Shown piece after piece: positions 9,146-17,382 of a stretch of DNA of 64,000 nucleotides. The DNA is from E44-bin32 sp041573795 (GTDB lineage: Bacteria; Chloroflexota; Anaerolineae; Anaerolineales; E44-bin32): contig JBFFQB010000001.1 of NCBI GenBank assembly GCA_041573795.1, forward strand, positions 1 to 64,000. The letters run 5' to 3'. Within the stretch, counting starts at the first letter, position 1. Every line of letters begins with the position of its first letter. Made by a program: the position numbers and the translations under genes. The notes beneath the pieces are model-generated. The model ran no database searches. It was not told where the DNA came from and worked only from the letters and a program-made list of their open reading frames with translations.

Positions 9146-10024
9146 CTATGCGCCGCTGATATTCGACCCCACGATATCGAAGAAAGATGGCGGCAAACGT
9201 TGAGGTCTGCCTGTTTCAAGGTCAATAAGAGCCCAAAGAGTCTCCATTTGAGCCAATAGGGCATTGTCCGAGAGGCGATGAAAGGCATAATAGCGGATTG
9301 CGGATGTGCGGCGGACGTTGTAAAGCCAGGTGGCGATCTCGATTGTGTCCGCGAAAGTGGCTGGCTGCAGGTATTGGATCCGGTGACGTTGGGTGACGAA
9401 GGCAAGGCCATTCGCGAACCACTGCTCGAAGGACCAACCCAAACGATCCCCTAATTGCATAACAACATCTTCTGCATACGAAGGGTAGACGGCATTATTG
9501 AGGTGTTGCATGGCATCGAGATCGCGCCACTCAACACGTTTTTGGACGCGCACAACTCCAGCGGGAGGCGCGGCCGGGACAGGGAAGGTTGGCTTTTGAA
9601 GTGGGCGGGAGGCTTCGTCTTGCGTTAGGTAGGCGGCCACAACCTCAGGCGGGATGCTGACCGGCCGCTGGGATTGCCGATCCAGGAAGACCCAGTCCGT
9701 ATGGGCTTTGGCAGCCAATGCGCTGTTGCTTTTCAAACGCATTTCGTATGCCCGGCGTGCCAGGGTTCTGCGCACGCCCAGATTCCAGGTCTTGATTTCG
9801 AGTTTGTCTCCACCCTGGACGGGGTGAAGGTATTCGATCTCATGCCCGCGAATTAACCAGAACCGGCCCATCGCCTTAAAGGCGTCTTCATCAAGGCCCG
9901 CATCCGCAGAAGCCCAGAAGGCGGCCTCCTGCATATAGCGCAAATAAACCGCATTGTTCAGATGACCATAGACATCGCATTCATCGTAGCGGACATCGAT
10001 TGTGTGGATATAGGTATGTGCCAT
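9146..10024 (-). CDS. Double-hotdog acyl-(ACP/CoA) thioesterase
   Basis: The 292-aa protein holds two hotdog domains in tandem, each with the 4-hydroxybenzoyl-CoA-thioesterase signature DxxxHxNNxxY: the first at D17/H21 and the second at D170/H174. Two-domain proteins of this kind act as FatA/FatB-like acyl-ACP or acyl-CoA thioesterases in the cytoplasm. Both active-site Asp residues are kept, so either half could be catalytic. It is the last gene of a minus-strand operon with an extended SDR (33 bases upstream) and an alpha-oxoamine synthase, which suggests it supplies or releases the fatty acyl chain used by that pathway. Exact chain specificity cannot be read from the sequence. Confidence 0.85.
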   Translation of the reverse strand: MAHTYIHTIDVRYDECDVYGHLNNAVYLRYMQEAAFWASADAGLDEDAFKAMGRFWLIRGHEIEYLHPVQGGDKLEIKTWNLGVRRTLARRAYEMRLKSNSALAAKAHTDWVFLDRQSQRPVSIPPEVVAAYLTQDEASRPLQKPTFPVPAAPPAGVVRVQKRVEWRDLDAMQHLNNAVYPSYAEDVVMQLGDRLGWSFEQWFANGLAFVTQRHRIQYLQPATFADTIEIATWLYNVRRTSAIRYYAFHRLSDNALLAQMETLWALIDLETGRPQRLPPSFFDIVGSNISGA

Positions 10025-10056
10025 AAGCGAGCGTCGGTGCTTGGTTGATGGGACGA

Positions 10057-11040
10057 TTAGTTGAGGAAACCTTCCTGGAGGTACCAGCGATACGTGTCCT
10101 CAACAGCCTGTCGAAAAGGGATGGGTGCTTCGAGACCGAGTTTGCGGCGGGCTGGGTCGACATCACAAAAGAGATAATGTCGGCTCATGCGGAGTTGGCT
10201 TGCATCGAACGGAAGCTTGAGCAGTGGGGCAAGGCGCTCGATGATCCAGGCGGCCGGTGGCACGACCCAACCCGGGATTTTCAACCATGGGGGTCGACGC
10301 CCGACCACCTGGGTCAGGATGCCAAAGGCCTGGCGGTGCGGGAGGTTCTCGCCGCCCAGGATGTAGCGTTGCCCGCGCTCACCCTGTTTTGCCGCAGCCA
10401 GGTGTCCTTGGGCCACATCATCGATGTGCACATAGTTCTCACCACCATCAAGGTATAGGAATCCCCAACCGCGCGCAGCCTCTATGACCATCGAACCTGT
10501 GATCATGTTCCGATCCCCTGGACCGAGAATGAGGGTGGGGTTGACGATGACGGCATCCAGGCCGCGGTTGACTGCTTGCATAAGGACTAGTTCTGCCTGG
10601 CGTTTTGCCGCACCATAGGGAAAACGCGTTTCGGGCAGGTTGAAGGTGTGTTCTTCGGTTAACAACTCACTCTGCTGAGGTACTCCCATGGCCGAGATAG
10701 AACTTGTAAAGATGAGGCGTTCGACCCCGGCGGTTAGGGCCGCTTCGGCGATGTTACGCGTACCCTCGATCGCGCTTTGCCTAACGGACTCTGGATTGCG
10801 CCAGTAAGCCGATTGCGAGGCGGCATGATAGACCCAGCGAACACCGGAGCAAGCCTTATGCATGCTCTTGGGGTCAAGGATGTCGCCCTCGAAATATTCC
10901 ACCGAGAGCTGTTGCAGATTCTTGAGGTTGGAACTTGGGCGGTGCAAGGCGCGGACTTGCACTCCTTTTTGGAGCAAAGTGCGGCACAGCGCTGAACCAA
11001 CAAATCCGGTCGCTCCAGTGACGAGAGCTAGATCAGTCAA
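10057..11040 (-). CDS. Extended SDR reductase in oxoamine-synthase operon
   Basis: A 327-aa extended short-chain dehydrogenase with the TGATGFVG nucleotide-binding motif (residues 8-15) and the YxxxK catalytic pair (Y142, K146). It begins at a TTG at 11040 that overlaps the last eight bases of the upstream alpha-oxoamine synthase gene, so translation is probably coupled. In bacterial sphingolipid synthesis an extended SDR (CerR) reduces the 3-keto group after serine palmitoyltransferase. The neighbour here is an SPT-like enzyme, so a 3-keto-lipid reductase role is a reasonable inference. It is paralogous to the SDR at 2032-3048. A sugar-epimerase role cannot be excluded. Confidence 0.85.
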   Translation of the reverse strand: MTDLALVTGATGFVGSALCRTLLQKGVQVRALHRPSSNLKNLQQLSVEYFEGDILDPKSMHKACSGVRWVYHAASQSAYWRNPESVRQSAIEGTRNIAEAALTAGVERLIFTSSISAMGVPQQSELLTEEHTFNLPETRFPYGAAKRQAELVLMQAVNRGLDAVIVNPTLILGPGDRNMITGSMVIEAARGWGFLYLDGGENYVHIDDVAQGHLAAAKQGERGQRYILGGENLPHRQAFGILTQVVGRRPPWLKIPGWVVPPAAWIIERLAPLLKLPFDASQLRMSRHYLFCDVDPARRKLGLEAPIPFRQAVEDTYRWYLQEGFLN

Positions 11041-12214
11041 TCAGGCCAGTCTCCCGCCCCACCTCGCCGAAGATATTTAACGCATGATCGATCTGTTCAT
11101 CGGTATGGGTTGCAACATAGCTCGTGCGCAACAGACAGCGACCTTCGGGCACGCCCGGTGGAATAAAGAGGTTTGTGTAGACGCCAGCATCATAAAGCTT
11201 CTTCCAGATCTGGAGTGCGGGGTCCATTTCACCGATAATCACGGGGATGATGGGTGAAACGCTGTTACCGGTATTAAATCCCATCGACTGCAGGCCAGCA
11301 CGCATGCGTTCGGAGACCTCCCATAGGCGATCAACATGTTCGGGCTCTTTTTCCATAATATCTAATGCGGCGAGCGCAGCGGCGACGTTGGAAGCAGGCA
11401 TGGCTGCGCTGAAGATGAGCGAACGGGCATGGTGCTGGATGTAGTGGATGATGTTTTCATCCCCGGCGACAAACCCGCCCAGCGATGCGAAGGATTTGCT
11501 GAAGGTGCCCATGATCAAATCGACCTCATCGGTCACCTCAAAATGGGCTGAGGTTCCTCGGCCACGTGCCATCACGCCCAGGCCATGGGCGTCGTCCACC
11601 ATGATGCGGGCATTATATTTTTTACAGACAGGCAGCAATTCCGGCAGCGGCGCAAGATCTCCCCCCACGCTGTAGAGACCATCAACGACAACCAGGGCAG
11701 CATGCTCGTCATCGATATTTTGTAAAACCTTCTCGAGATGAGAGACGTCGTTGTGGGCAAAACGGCGCAATTCGCCCAATGCCAACATAGCCCCATCGAT
11801 AATGCTGGCATGATCTTCCTTATCGGTAACGATCGAATCACCCCGTGCAACCAGGCAGGAAATCACGCCCAGGTTAACCTGGTAGCCTGTGCTGAAGACC
11901 AGGGCGGCCTCTTTGCCAACAAAATCAGCCAAGCGCTGTTCAAGTTCAAGATGAAGCTCAAGGGTTCCGTTCTGCAGACGAGAGCCGGTACAACTGGTGC
12001 CATACTTCTGGGTTGCCTCTACAGCTGCCTGACGCACGCGCGGATCAGTAGTTAATCCCAGGTAATTGTTAGAACCGAGCATAAGCACCTCTCGGCCATC
12101 GATCGTGGCTACGGTGCCTTCGCTATTCTCTATTGGAAGAAAGTAGGGATACAAACCGGAAGCCTGTGCCAAGCGGGCTAATACGAAGGAGTCACATTTT
12201 TCGAAGATATCCAT
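11033..12214 (-). CDS. Alpha-oxoamine synthase (serine palmitoyltransferase-like)
   Basis: A 393-aa PLP enzyme of the family that condenses an amino acid with an acyl thioester (AONS, glycine C-acetyltransferase, SPT). The PLP lysine is K240 in GTFSKSF; the ring-stacking His is in DHASI (H135) and the Asp-x-x-His in DDAHG (D207, H210). The N-terminal LYPYF segment, the SRLQNGTLELHLELE block and the VDLIMGTFSKS block look more like bacteroidete SPT-type proteins than BioF, and no other biotin gene is nearby. The ATG follows AAGGA by about ten bases. It heads an operon with an SDR and a thioesterase, which suggests synthesis of a 2-amino-3-keto lipid. Glycine or alanine in place of serine is possible. 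Confidence 0.9.
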   Translation of the reverse strand: MDIFEKCDSFVLARLAQASGLYPYFLPIENSEGTVATIDGREVLMLGSNNYLGLTTDPRVRQAAVEATQKYGTSCTGSRLQNGTLELHLELEQRLADFVGKEAALVFSTGYQVNLGVISCLVARGDSIVTDKEDHASIIDGAMLALGELRRFAHNDVSHLEKVLQNIDDEHAALVVVDGLYSVGGDLAPLPELLPVCKKYNARIMVDDAHGLGVMARGRGTSAHFEVTDEVDLIMGTFSKSFASLGGFVAGDENIIHYIQHHARSLIFSAAMPASNVAAALAALDIMEKEPEHVDRLWEVSERMRAGLQSMGFNTGNSVSPIIPVIIGEMDPALQIWKKLYDAGVYTNLFIPPGVPEGRCLLRTSYVATHTDEQIDHALNIFGEVGRETGLID

Positions 12215-12367
12215 CCGGTGCGTCCTTTCATGGTGGTCGCTTTGTTTGAAACCACCCGGGATGATAAACGCTTATTATCAATTCTAAAAGGGGTAGGTTG
12301 AGGATAAGCGTTTGAAACTTGAAAGTCAAATCCCGTCTTTGATGGTATTACCCTGAGTGGTGAGTGC

Positions 12368-12395
12368 TTGACGCGCAGTATTCAGGCGCTATAAT
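12368..12395 (+). promoter_or_regulatory. Sigma-70-type promoter for the serS T-box leader
   Basis: TTGACG at 12368-12373, a 16-base spacer and TATAAT at 12390-12395. Transcription would begin near 12402, shortly before T-box Stem I. Confidence 0.8.
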
Positions 12396-12431
12396 CGATC
12401 CACATATATAAATCCAATCATCAAGCAAAGG

Positions 12432-12691
12432 CCAGGGTGGAGCAATTGGTCTGAGCGCGTCCTTCTCAGAGAGCTGCTGGTTGCTGAAAAGCAGTAAGGA
12501 TACCTAGGCCAATCCACTCCATCAGATCTCAGGTTGGTATGAGACAGGTCGCTCCCGGCGAGATGGGTTTCATCGAAAGGGAGATCGGGTACGCCCGTTA
12601 GCGCGTCAGAGGCCGCAGATGCGGTAAATGCAGGTGGCACCACGAGCACGCCCCCTCGTCCTGCGATGGAGGGGGCGAGATGTTTAATCTC
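12432..12691 (+). promoter_or_regulatory. T-box leader controlling serS (Ser, UCC specifier)
   Basis: This leader reads uncharged tRNA-Ser. Stem I has the conserved AGAGAG, then GGTTG and GCTGAAAAGCAG apical elements (12467-12494), and a specifier loop where TTGGTC (12446-12451) pairs with GGCCAA and exposes TCC, a Ser codon, at 12513-12515. The T-box core TGGCACC (12635-12641) is the seven-base bulge of a clear antiterminator: GCAGG (12630-12634) pairs with CCTGC (12660-12664) and ACGAG (12642-12646) with CTCGT (12655-12659). A competing helix pairs GCCCCCTC (12650-12657) with GAGGGGGC (12669-12676). No T run follows it. A short GAGAT/ATCTC hairpin (12677-12691) instead abuts the GGAGG ribosome site, so control could be translational rather than by termination. 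Confidence 0.9.
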
Positions 12692-12702
12692 GGAGGTGGA
12701 TA

Positions 12703-13980
12703 GTGATAGAGCTAAGGTTAATCCGCGAAGAAACCGATAGGGTGCGTAAAGCCATCCAGGATCTACAAGCCGAGGCGCCGATCGATGAGATCCTGAGGCT
12801 GGATGAAGATCGACGCGCGCTGCTTGTGGAGCTGGAAGAGTTACGTCATGCACGCAATGTGAACTCGAAAGAGATCGGCAAGATGAAAGATGTCGAGAAG
12901 CGCCAGAAGATGATCGATCAAATGGGTAGTGTTAACACTCGCATTAAGGAACTGGAAGAAAAGCTGCGGGTGATCGCGGGGGACCTTGAACGTGCAATGT
13001 ACCAGGTCCCAAATCTAGCCCACGCGAGCGTTCCCATCGGCAGAGATGAGAGCGAAAATATCCTTATACGGCAAGAAGGGAAGCCGAAGGATGCCTCCGC
13101 CTTTGGGTTCGAACCTCAGCCACATTGGGATCTGGGACCGGCTTTGGGCGTGCTTGATTTCGAGCGCGGTGTGAAGCTTTCTGGCAGCCGCTTTTATGTC
13201 CTTTTCGGGCAGGGCGCTCGGTTGCAGCATGCGTTGATCCAATGGATGCTCGATGTGCATGTTCGTCAACATGGATACCTTGAGGTCTATCCCCCCGCAC
13301 TGGTGCGAGAGGAATGTATGTGGGGTGCCGGGCAGCTCCCAAAGTTTCGCGACAACATCTACCATGATGCTGAAGAAGATCTATGGATGGTGGGCACAGC
13401 CGAGATCCCACTCACCAACCTCCATCGAGATGAGATCCTGGACCTGGAGAACTTGCCGAAGAAGTATGTTGCCTACTCGCCTTGTTTCCGCAGGGAAAAA
13501 TTCTCGGCCGGTCGAGACGTGCGCGGGATTAAGCGTGGGCATCAATTCGACAAAGTTGAGATGTATCACTTCACGACACCTGAGCGATCCTACGACGAGC
13601 TTGAGGAACTGGTGCGCTGCGCAGAGGATATTTGTCGAGGACTTGAAATCCCCCACCGGGTTATTCAAATGGTGACTGGCGACCTGGGTTTTACTGCGGC
13701 CAAAAAGTATGACGTTGAAATGTGGGCCCCCGGCAGCGGTGAATGGCTCGAAGTCAGCTCATGCAGCAATTGCGAATCATTTCAGGCGCGCAGAGCAAAT
13801 GTGCGCTTCCGCCCTGGGGACGACGCCCGCCCGGTACACGTACACACACTCAACGGATCGGGTTTGGCATTGCCGCGCGTTGTGATTGCTATCCTGGAGA
13901 ATTATCAACAGTCGGACGGGAGTGTCGTGATACCAGCGGTTTTGCGCCCGTGGATGGGCGGGGCGGAGGTTATCCGATGA
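12703..13980 (+). CDS. serS: Seryl-tRNA synthetase
   Basis: A full-length 425-aa class II synthetase that charges tRNA-Ser in the cytoplasm. The N-terminal long coiled-coil arm (about residues 1-105, with repeated Glu/Lys heptads) is the tRNA-binding domain. The catalytic core carries motif 2 (FRREKFSAGRD), the Ser-specific TAEIPLTN segment, EVSSCSNCESFQARRANVRFR, and motif 3 near the C-terminus (NGSGLALPRVVIAILEN). The start is a GTG at 12703, six bases after GGAGG. It is preceded by a Ser T-box leader, so expression should rise when tRNA-Ser is uncharged. Its stop overlaps the next gene (ATGA). Confidence 0.97.
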   Translation: MIELRLIREETDRVRKAIQDLQAEAPIDEILRLDEDRRALLVELEELRHARNVNSKEIGKMKDVEKRQKMIDQMGSVNTRIKELEEKLRVIAGDLERAMYQVPNLAHASVPIGRDESENILIRQEGKPKDASAFGFEPQPHWDLGPALGVLDFERGVKLSGSRFYVLFGQGARLQHALIQWMLDVHVRQHGYLEVYPPALVREECMWGAGQLPKFRDNIYHDAEEDLWMVGTAEIPLTNLHRDEILDLENLPKKYVAYSPCFRREKFSAGRDVRGIKRGHQFDKVEMYHFTTPERSYDELEELVRCAEDICRGLEIPHRVIQMVTGDLGFTAAKKYDVEMWAPGSGEWLEVSSCSNCESFQARRANVRFRPGDDARPVHVHTLNGSGLALPRVVIAILENYQQSDGSVVIPAVLRPWMGGAEVIR

Positions 13981-14474
13981 CCAGCCTCACAGATACGATC
14001 GTAACAGTCCTTGTAGGTCTCTCGATGCTGGTTGGTCTACTCGGTGCCATCATCCCTTTCCTCCCCGATGTGGTCTTGATCTGGGTGAGCGCATTGATCT
14101 ATGGACTTGTGGTCGGTTGGGGGCAGAGCGGGGGCTGGTTTTTCGGCTTAATTTCGGTCTTGGGATTAATTGGCTTGTTAGCAGACGCATGGGTTAGTGG
14201 TGCGGGTGCGCGCCAAGGTGGCGCAAGCGTGCTAACGACTCTGGGGGGATTGGCCATCGGGCTGATCGGATTGTTCACAACAGGGCCACTGGGCTTCTTG
14301 GTTGGTATATTGCTGGGAACATTCATCCTGGAGTATGCCCGTCACCAGGACCCCGAGCGGGCCCTGCGAGCGACTTTCGGGATGGGGCTTGGTTACGGAA
14401 CATCTTTTATTGTGAAATTCTTCTTGGGATTGGGCATGATCGCTGCCTGGGTGGCCTGGTTGTTCCTACGCTAA
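13977..14474 (+). CDS. DUF456 family membrane protein
   Basis: A 165-aa hydrophobic protein with about four to five membrane segments, several of them Gly-rich (GLLGAIIPFLPDVVLIW near the N-terminus, then GAGARQGGASVLTTLGGLAIGLIG). This matches the DUF456 pattern, whose function is unknown. Its ATG overlaps the serS stop in an ATGA arrangement, with GGAGG eight bases upstream inside serS, so it is translationally coupled and should follow the T-box control. A longer in-frame reading from 13743 lies entirely over serS and is not real. The gene ends tail-to-tail with the HEAT-repeat gene, overlapping by four bases. Confidence 0.85.
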   Translation: MTSLTDTIVTVLVGLSMLVGLLGAIIPFLPDVVLIWVSALIYGLVVGWGQSGGWFFGLISVLGLIGLLADAWVSGAGARQGGASVLTTLGGLAIGLIGLFTTGPLGFLVGILLGTFILEYARHQDPERALRATFGMGLGYGTSFIVKFFLGLGMIAAWVAWLFLR

Positions 14475-15118
14475 CCGAGACCCGGGTCAAAGAAGGTCAT
14501 ACCGACCCCAAGCCGTTCAAGGCCTTGTTCTGCCCAATGAATCACGAGCGGAGAAGGATCATCGAGGGCGGCGAATAGGGGCGGGATAATTGCAGGGTCG
14601 TCCATGATGCTAAGGGCTCGCGCCGCTTCGGAGCGCACAGCGGAGTTGGTTGAGCGTAGTGCTTCAGTGAGGGGGGATACTGCTTCTTCGCCCAGGGCCC
14701 CAAGTGCATCCGCAGCGAGCCGTGCCAATAATCGATCGTGATCGCCCAGCGCCTCGATCAGAAGGGGAATGGCGAGTGGGCTGGGTTGCTTCCGCAAACC
14801 GATAGCGGAACACTGGCGCACACTTACATCGGTATCAGTCAGGCTGTGCAACAATCCCTGTTGGGCATCGGGATGATCGATCAGGGATAATGCCGCGGTA
14901 GCCCACCAACGTTCATCAACACTCTCCGCGTTAAGTTGATCCAATAAAAAGGGAAGGACGCCCTCCCCATGCTCTACTATGGCATGAAGTGCGTCCTCAG
15001 CACGGGCTTCATCACCGGCGGCGGAGTGCTTAATAATCGATTGAAGCTCTCGCTCTTTCTGGCTTTTCAATCGCTCGGAGGAGGGACTGGAAGGTCCGCG
15101 ACTTTTACCTTCACCCAC
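14471..15118 (-). CDS. HEAT-repeat protein
   Basis: A 215-aa soluble protein with about four to five HEAT-type helical repeats. Each has an Ala-rich second helix with a conserved Asp-x-x-x-Arg turn (for example DTDVSVRQCSAIGL and STNSAVRSEAARAL). Such proteins are scaffolds or lyase-like maturation factors; no partner is evident. The start is a GTG at 15118 preceded by AGGAAGG. This puts its first 52 bases inside the 3' end of the Trm112-like gene in another frame. A TTG at 15070 overlapping the Trm112 stop is an alternative start. Its stop overlaps the convergent DUF456 stop by four bases, with no terminator between. Confidence 0.75.
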   Translation of the reverse strand: MGEGKSRGPSSPSSERLKSQKERELQSIIKHSAAGDEARAEDALHAIVEHGEGVLPFLLDQLNAESVDERWWATAALSLIDHPDAQQGLLHSLTDTDVSVRQCSAIGLRKQPSPLAIPLLIEALGDHDRLLARLAADALGALGEEAVSPLTEALRSTNSAVRSEAARALSIMDDPAIIPPLFAALDDPSPLVIHWAEQGLERLGVGMTFFDPGLG

Positions 15119-15291
15119 TTGTCACCTTCCTCGATCAGCATCACCGGAATGTCATCCAAAATGGGATATTTTCGTTCGCAATCGGATTCCTGGCAGATCA
15201 ACCATGTCTCGCGATGCAATTCCAACAGACCTTCTTTATCGCGGACACAGGCTGGGCAACGCAGGATTTCAAGTAGGTCTTCGCTGATCAT
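15067..15291 (-). CDS. Trm112-like small zinc-binding protein
   Basis: A 74-aa protein of the Trm112/UPF0434 (DUF343) family. It opens with the usual ISEDLLEILRCPAC and has a YPILDDIPVML block. Cys residues in CPAC and in the CQESDC segment are suited to bind zinc. Trm112 in other organisms is an activating subunit for methyltransferases; bacterial short forms are of unknown role. I chose the ATG at 15291 because GGAG lies six bases upstream; a TTG at 15312 is possible. Its 3' end overlaps the HEAT-repeat gene by 52 bases. Confidence 0.85.
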   Translation of the reverse strand: MISEDLLEILRCPACVRDKEGLLELHRETWLICQESDCERKYPILDDIPVMLIEEGDKWVKVKVADLPVPPPSD

Positions 15292-15366
15292 GCGGGTCTC
15301 CAAAGTGCTCAACTTGGGCTACACAATAGTAGAATGTGGCACGCTTGTCAAACAGGGCATGCGTAC

Positions 15367-17214
15367 TCAATCGTCATCCTTCTCAACATCAACATCATCC
15401 GGCAGCTCTGTCCCGGGGCCGTATTCATAAATCGCCCGCCAGGGCAAGTAGTGGGTCTTGATCGTGTCTTGATGGAGGACTTCATCGCCGCGTGCGACAG
15501 TGCGATAAACGACAATATCCAAGCCATCGGCTTCGTAATCGATCTGTTTGATCTTGCCCTCGTCCAAATCCGGGTTTTCCTTATAGAGCGGCTTGGGCGC
15601 ATCCACTTCGTTTGATAGCTTCTTGCTCCACTGCAACGTTCGCCCATCCGAGGTTGAATAGAATTTCCAGAGCAATTGGTTGCCATAGATGTAGGTTTCG
15701 AGGAGCAACCAGTTGGACGTGTCGTTGCGGAACTTAAAATCCACGAGCGGGACAAAAACGGTTGCGTCAAGGCCGGGTCCAGGGGATCCAGGACCCTGTT
15801 CGTAGTAGCCGACACGATACGCATGTGGATGGCGCTCAACGATCTCGTAGCCGCCGTAAAACACAGCACGGAAGAGGGTAGTGCTCACCTGACAAACGCC
15901 GCCACCGACACCCTTTATCGTGCGGTCGCCATAAATGATCAACGCTTCAGCATAGCCGTTATCGAGGCTGATATCCCCGAGGACATCTGACATGGAAAGT
16001 GTTTCCCCTGGCGGAATCAGCAAGCCGTGAAACGCGGAGGAGGCAGTGGTTATATTCTGGATTCTTTCGGAACTGGATCCATTGAAATACGTCGATACAA
16101 CGCTGACGGCTTCGCTGATGCCCAGATCCTGGGCTGTGGCATTATCCCCGATCGATGGTTCTTCATAGAGAAAGGCTAGCGGCAGCACGTGCTCACCCCG
16201 AGCAACCAGCCTGTTGATCTCTTCGATCGACCCCTGTAAGTCGAGGGTCCTTCCGATCACAGCTGATTGGAGCAGATCGAGTTGGAGGGTGTCATCATTA
16301 AAGATGAAGCGAGCATTTTCTGGCTTGCGCTCAAGATCTGGAGCTAACGGCTCGATTGCTTGCCTCAATGCCTCAGGATCTAGCGCCGCCTGGAAGTACG
16401 TGCCGGCCTCAGATTCCACGACCTCAAAACGGAGCAGCGTTGCAACGTTCTCGGGAGGGAGGATCACGTCTTCTGCCCCCTCTGCAGTGATCTTTATGGG
16501 CTCACTCAAGAGTCGATCACCGACGCTGGCGGTCTCTGAAGCATCCAATATTTTAGGGCTCGTCTCTTCAATCACCAACGGGATGACAGCATCGACCATC
16601 TGAAGGACTGCTGGTCTGATCGCCTCCAGCGTTGCCTGGTGGTTGATGGTTCGACCGATTTGCCCGGGCTGAGCGACAACATCTAAACCTTGCACCTCAA
16701 GGGTGGCCTCAACAGCGGGACGATCAATCGCAGCAGCGATTTGGTTGAGGTAATGATGCCCGACCACAAAATCAAACTGCAAAATTGTGGGTAGGGAGAC
16801 GCCTTGATACCAGGCGTAAATTTGCTGCCCGAAGCGGTCGATGACCGAGCCGCTGCGGCCGACGCCCAAAGCCTTTGAGGCTATAGCATCAAAATCGACA
16901 CGCACTCCTAGCTCAGCCGGCGTCATCATCCAGGCGAGATCACCATCGGTGAGTGCCAGCGTTCCGTCTTGGGGATATGTCAAGCGCGTTTCTAACGCCG
17001 AAACGATTTCTTCATGCCTCAGACCAGCCAGGGGCAAGCCCTGAATAACGATTCCAGGGAGGGCGCGATTGATATAAATCATGCGCATCAAGATCAGGAA
17101 CATGAAAGCGGCAAGGATGATCGTTCCAAATCCAGTAAAAGCCGCGACCAGCGCGCGTGTGATCAGCGCTAAAGCTCTTGGTGTGCGTTGGTTAATTCTC
17201 TGCGTCGCGTCCAT
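15367..17214 (-). CDS. VanW family protein with peptidoglycan-binding-like domains
   Basis: A 615-aa protein with a short cytoplasmic tail, one N-terminal membrane anchor (about residues 16-47), and a large extracytoplasmic part. The first half has two repeats of the YoaR/peptidoglycan-binding-4 type (for example TPAELGVRVDFDAIASKALG and PEVVATLLRFEV-like segments). The VanW domain follows at about residues 385-520, with the signature GVGGGVCQVSTTLFRA and a RHPHAYRVGYY segment. VanW proteins occur in vancomycin-resistance clusters and in cell-wall contexts, but their activity is not established. An Asp/Glu-rich tail ends the protein. Only a weak ribosome site precedes the ATG. Confidence 0.88.
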   Translation of the reverse strand: MDATQRINQRTPRALALITRALVAAFTGFGTIILAAFMFLILMRMIYINRALPGIVIQGLPLAGLRHEEIVSALETRLTYPQDGTLALTDGDLAWMMTPAELGVRVDFDAIASKALGVGRSGSVIDRFGQQIYAWYQGVSLPTILQFDFVVGHHYLNQIAAAIDRPAVEATLEVQGLDVVAQPGQIGRTINHQATLEAIRPAVLQMVDAVIPLVIEETSPKILDASETASVGDRLLSEPIKITAEGAEDVILPPENVATLLRFEVVESEAGTYFQAALDPEALRQAIEPLAPDLERKPENARFIFNDDTLQLDLLQSAVIGRTLDLQGSIEEINRLVARGEHVLPLAFLYEEPSIGDNATAQDLGISEAVSVVSTYFNGSSSERIQNITTASSAFHGLLIPPGETLSMSDVLGDISLDNGYAEALIIYGDRTIKGVGGGVCQVSTTLFRAVFYGGYEIVERHPHAYRVGYYEQGPGSPGPGLDATVFVPLVDFKFRNDTSNWLLLETYIYGNQLLWKFYSTSDGRTLQWSKKLSNEVDAPKPLYKENPDLDEGKIKQIDYEADGLDIVVYRTVARGDEVLHQDTIKTHYLPWRAIYEYGPGTELPDDVDVEKDDD

Positions 17215-17382
17215 GTGCTCTCACAAATAGGCAGGGATTATATCATCGCAAGAATATCGCTACAGGTGATGAAGGTTACATTTTCGATGCCAGGACCAAC
17301 CGATCTGGTTTTGGCGTGGATACAAGCGGGGGTACGTCAGGGAGTAGCAAAATACCTTGAGGACGGGTGGAAAACGGCGTAG

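Noticed and set aside
11033..12214. Naming the alpha-oxoamine synthase bioF or kbl
   Set aside because: No biotin or threonine-degradation neighbours are present, and the sequence blocks and partners fit an SPT-like enzyme better; the exact amino acid substrate stays open.
12389..12853. 154-aa open frame on the minus strand over the serS leader
   Set aside because: The plus-strand T-box structure and the promoter explain this stretch; the frame has no ribosome site.
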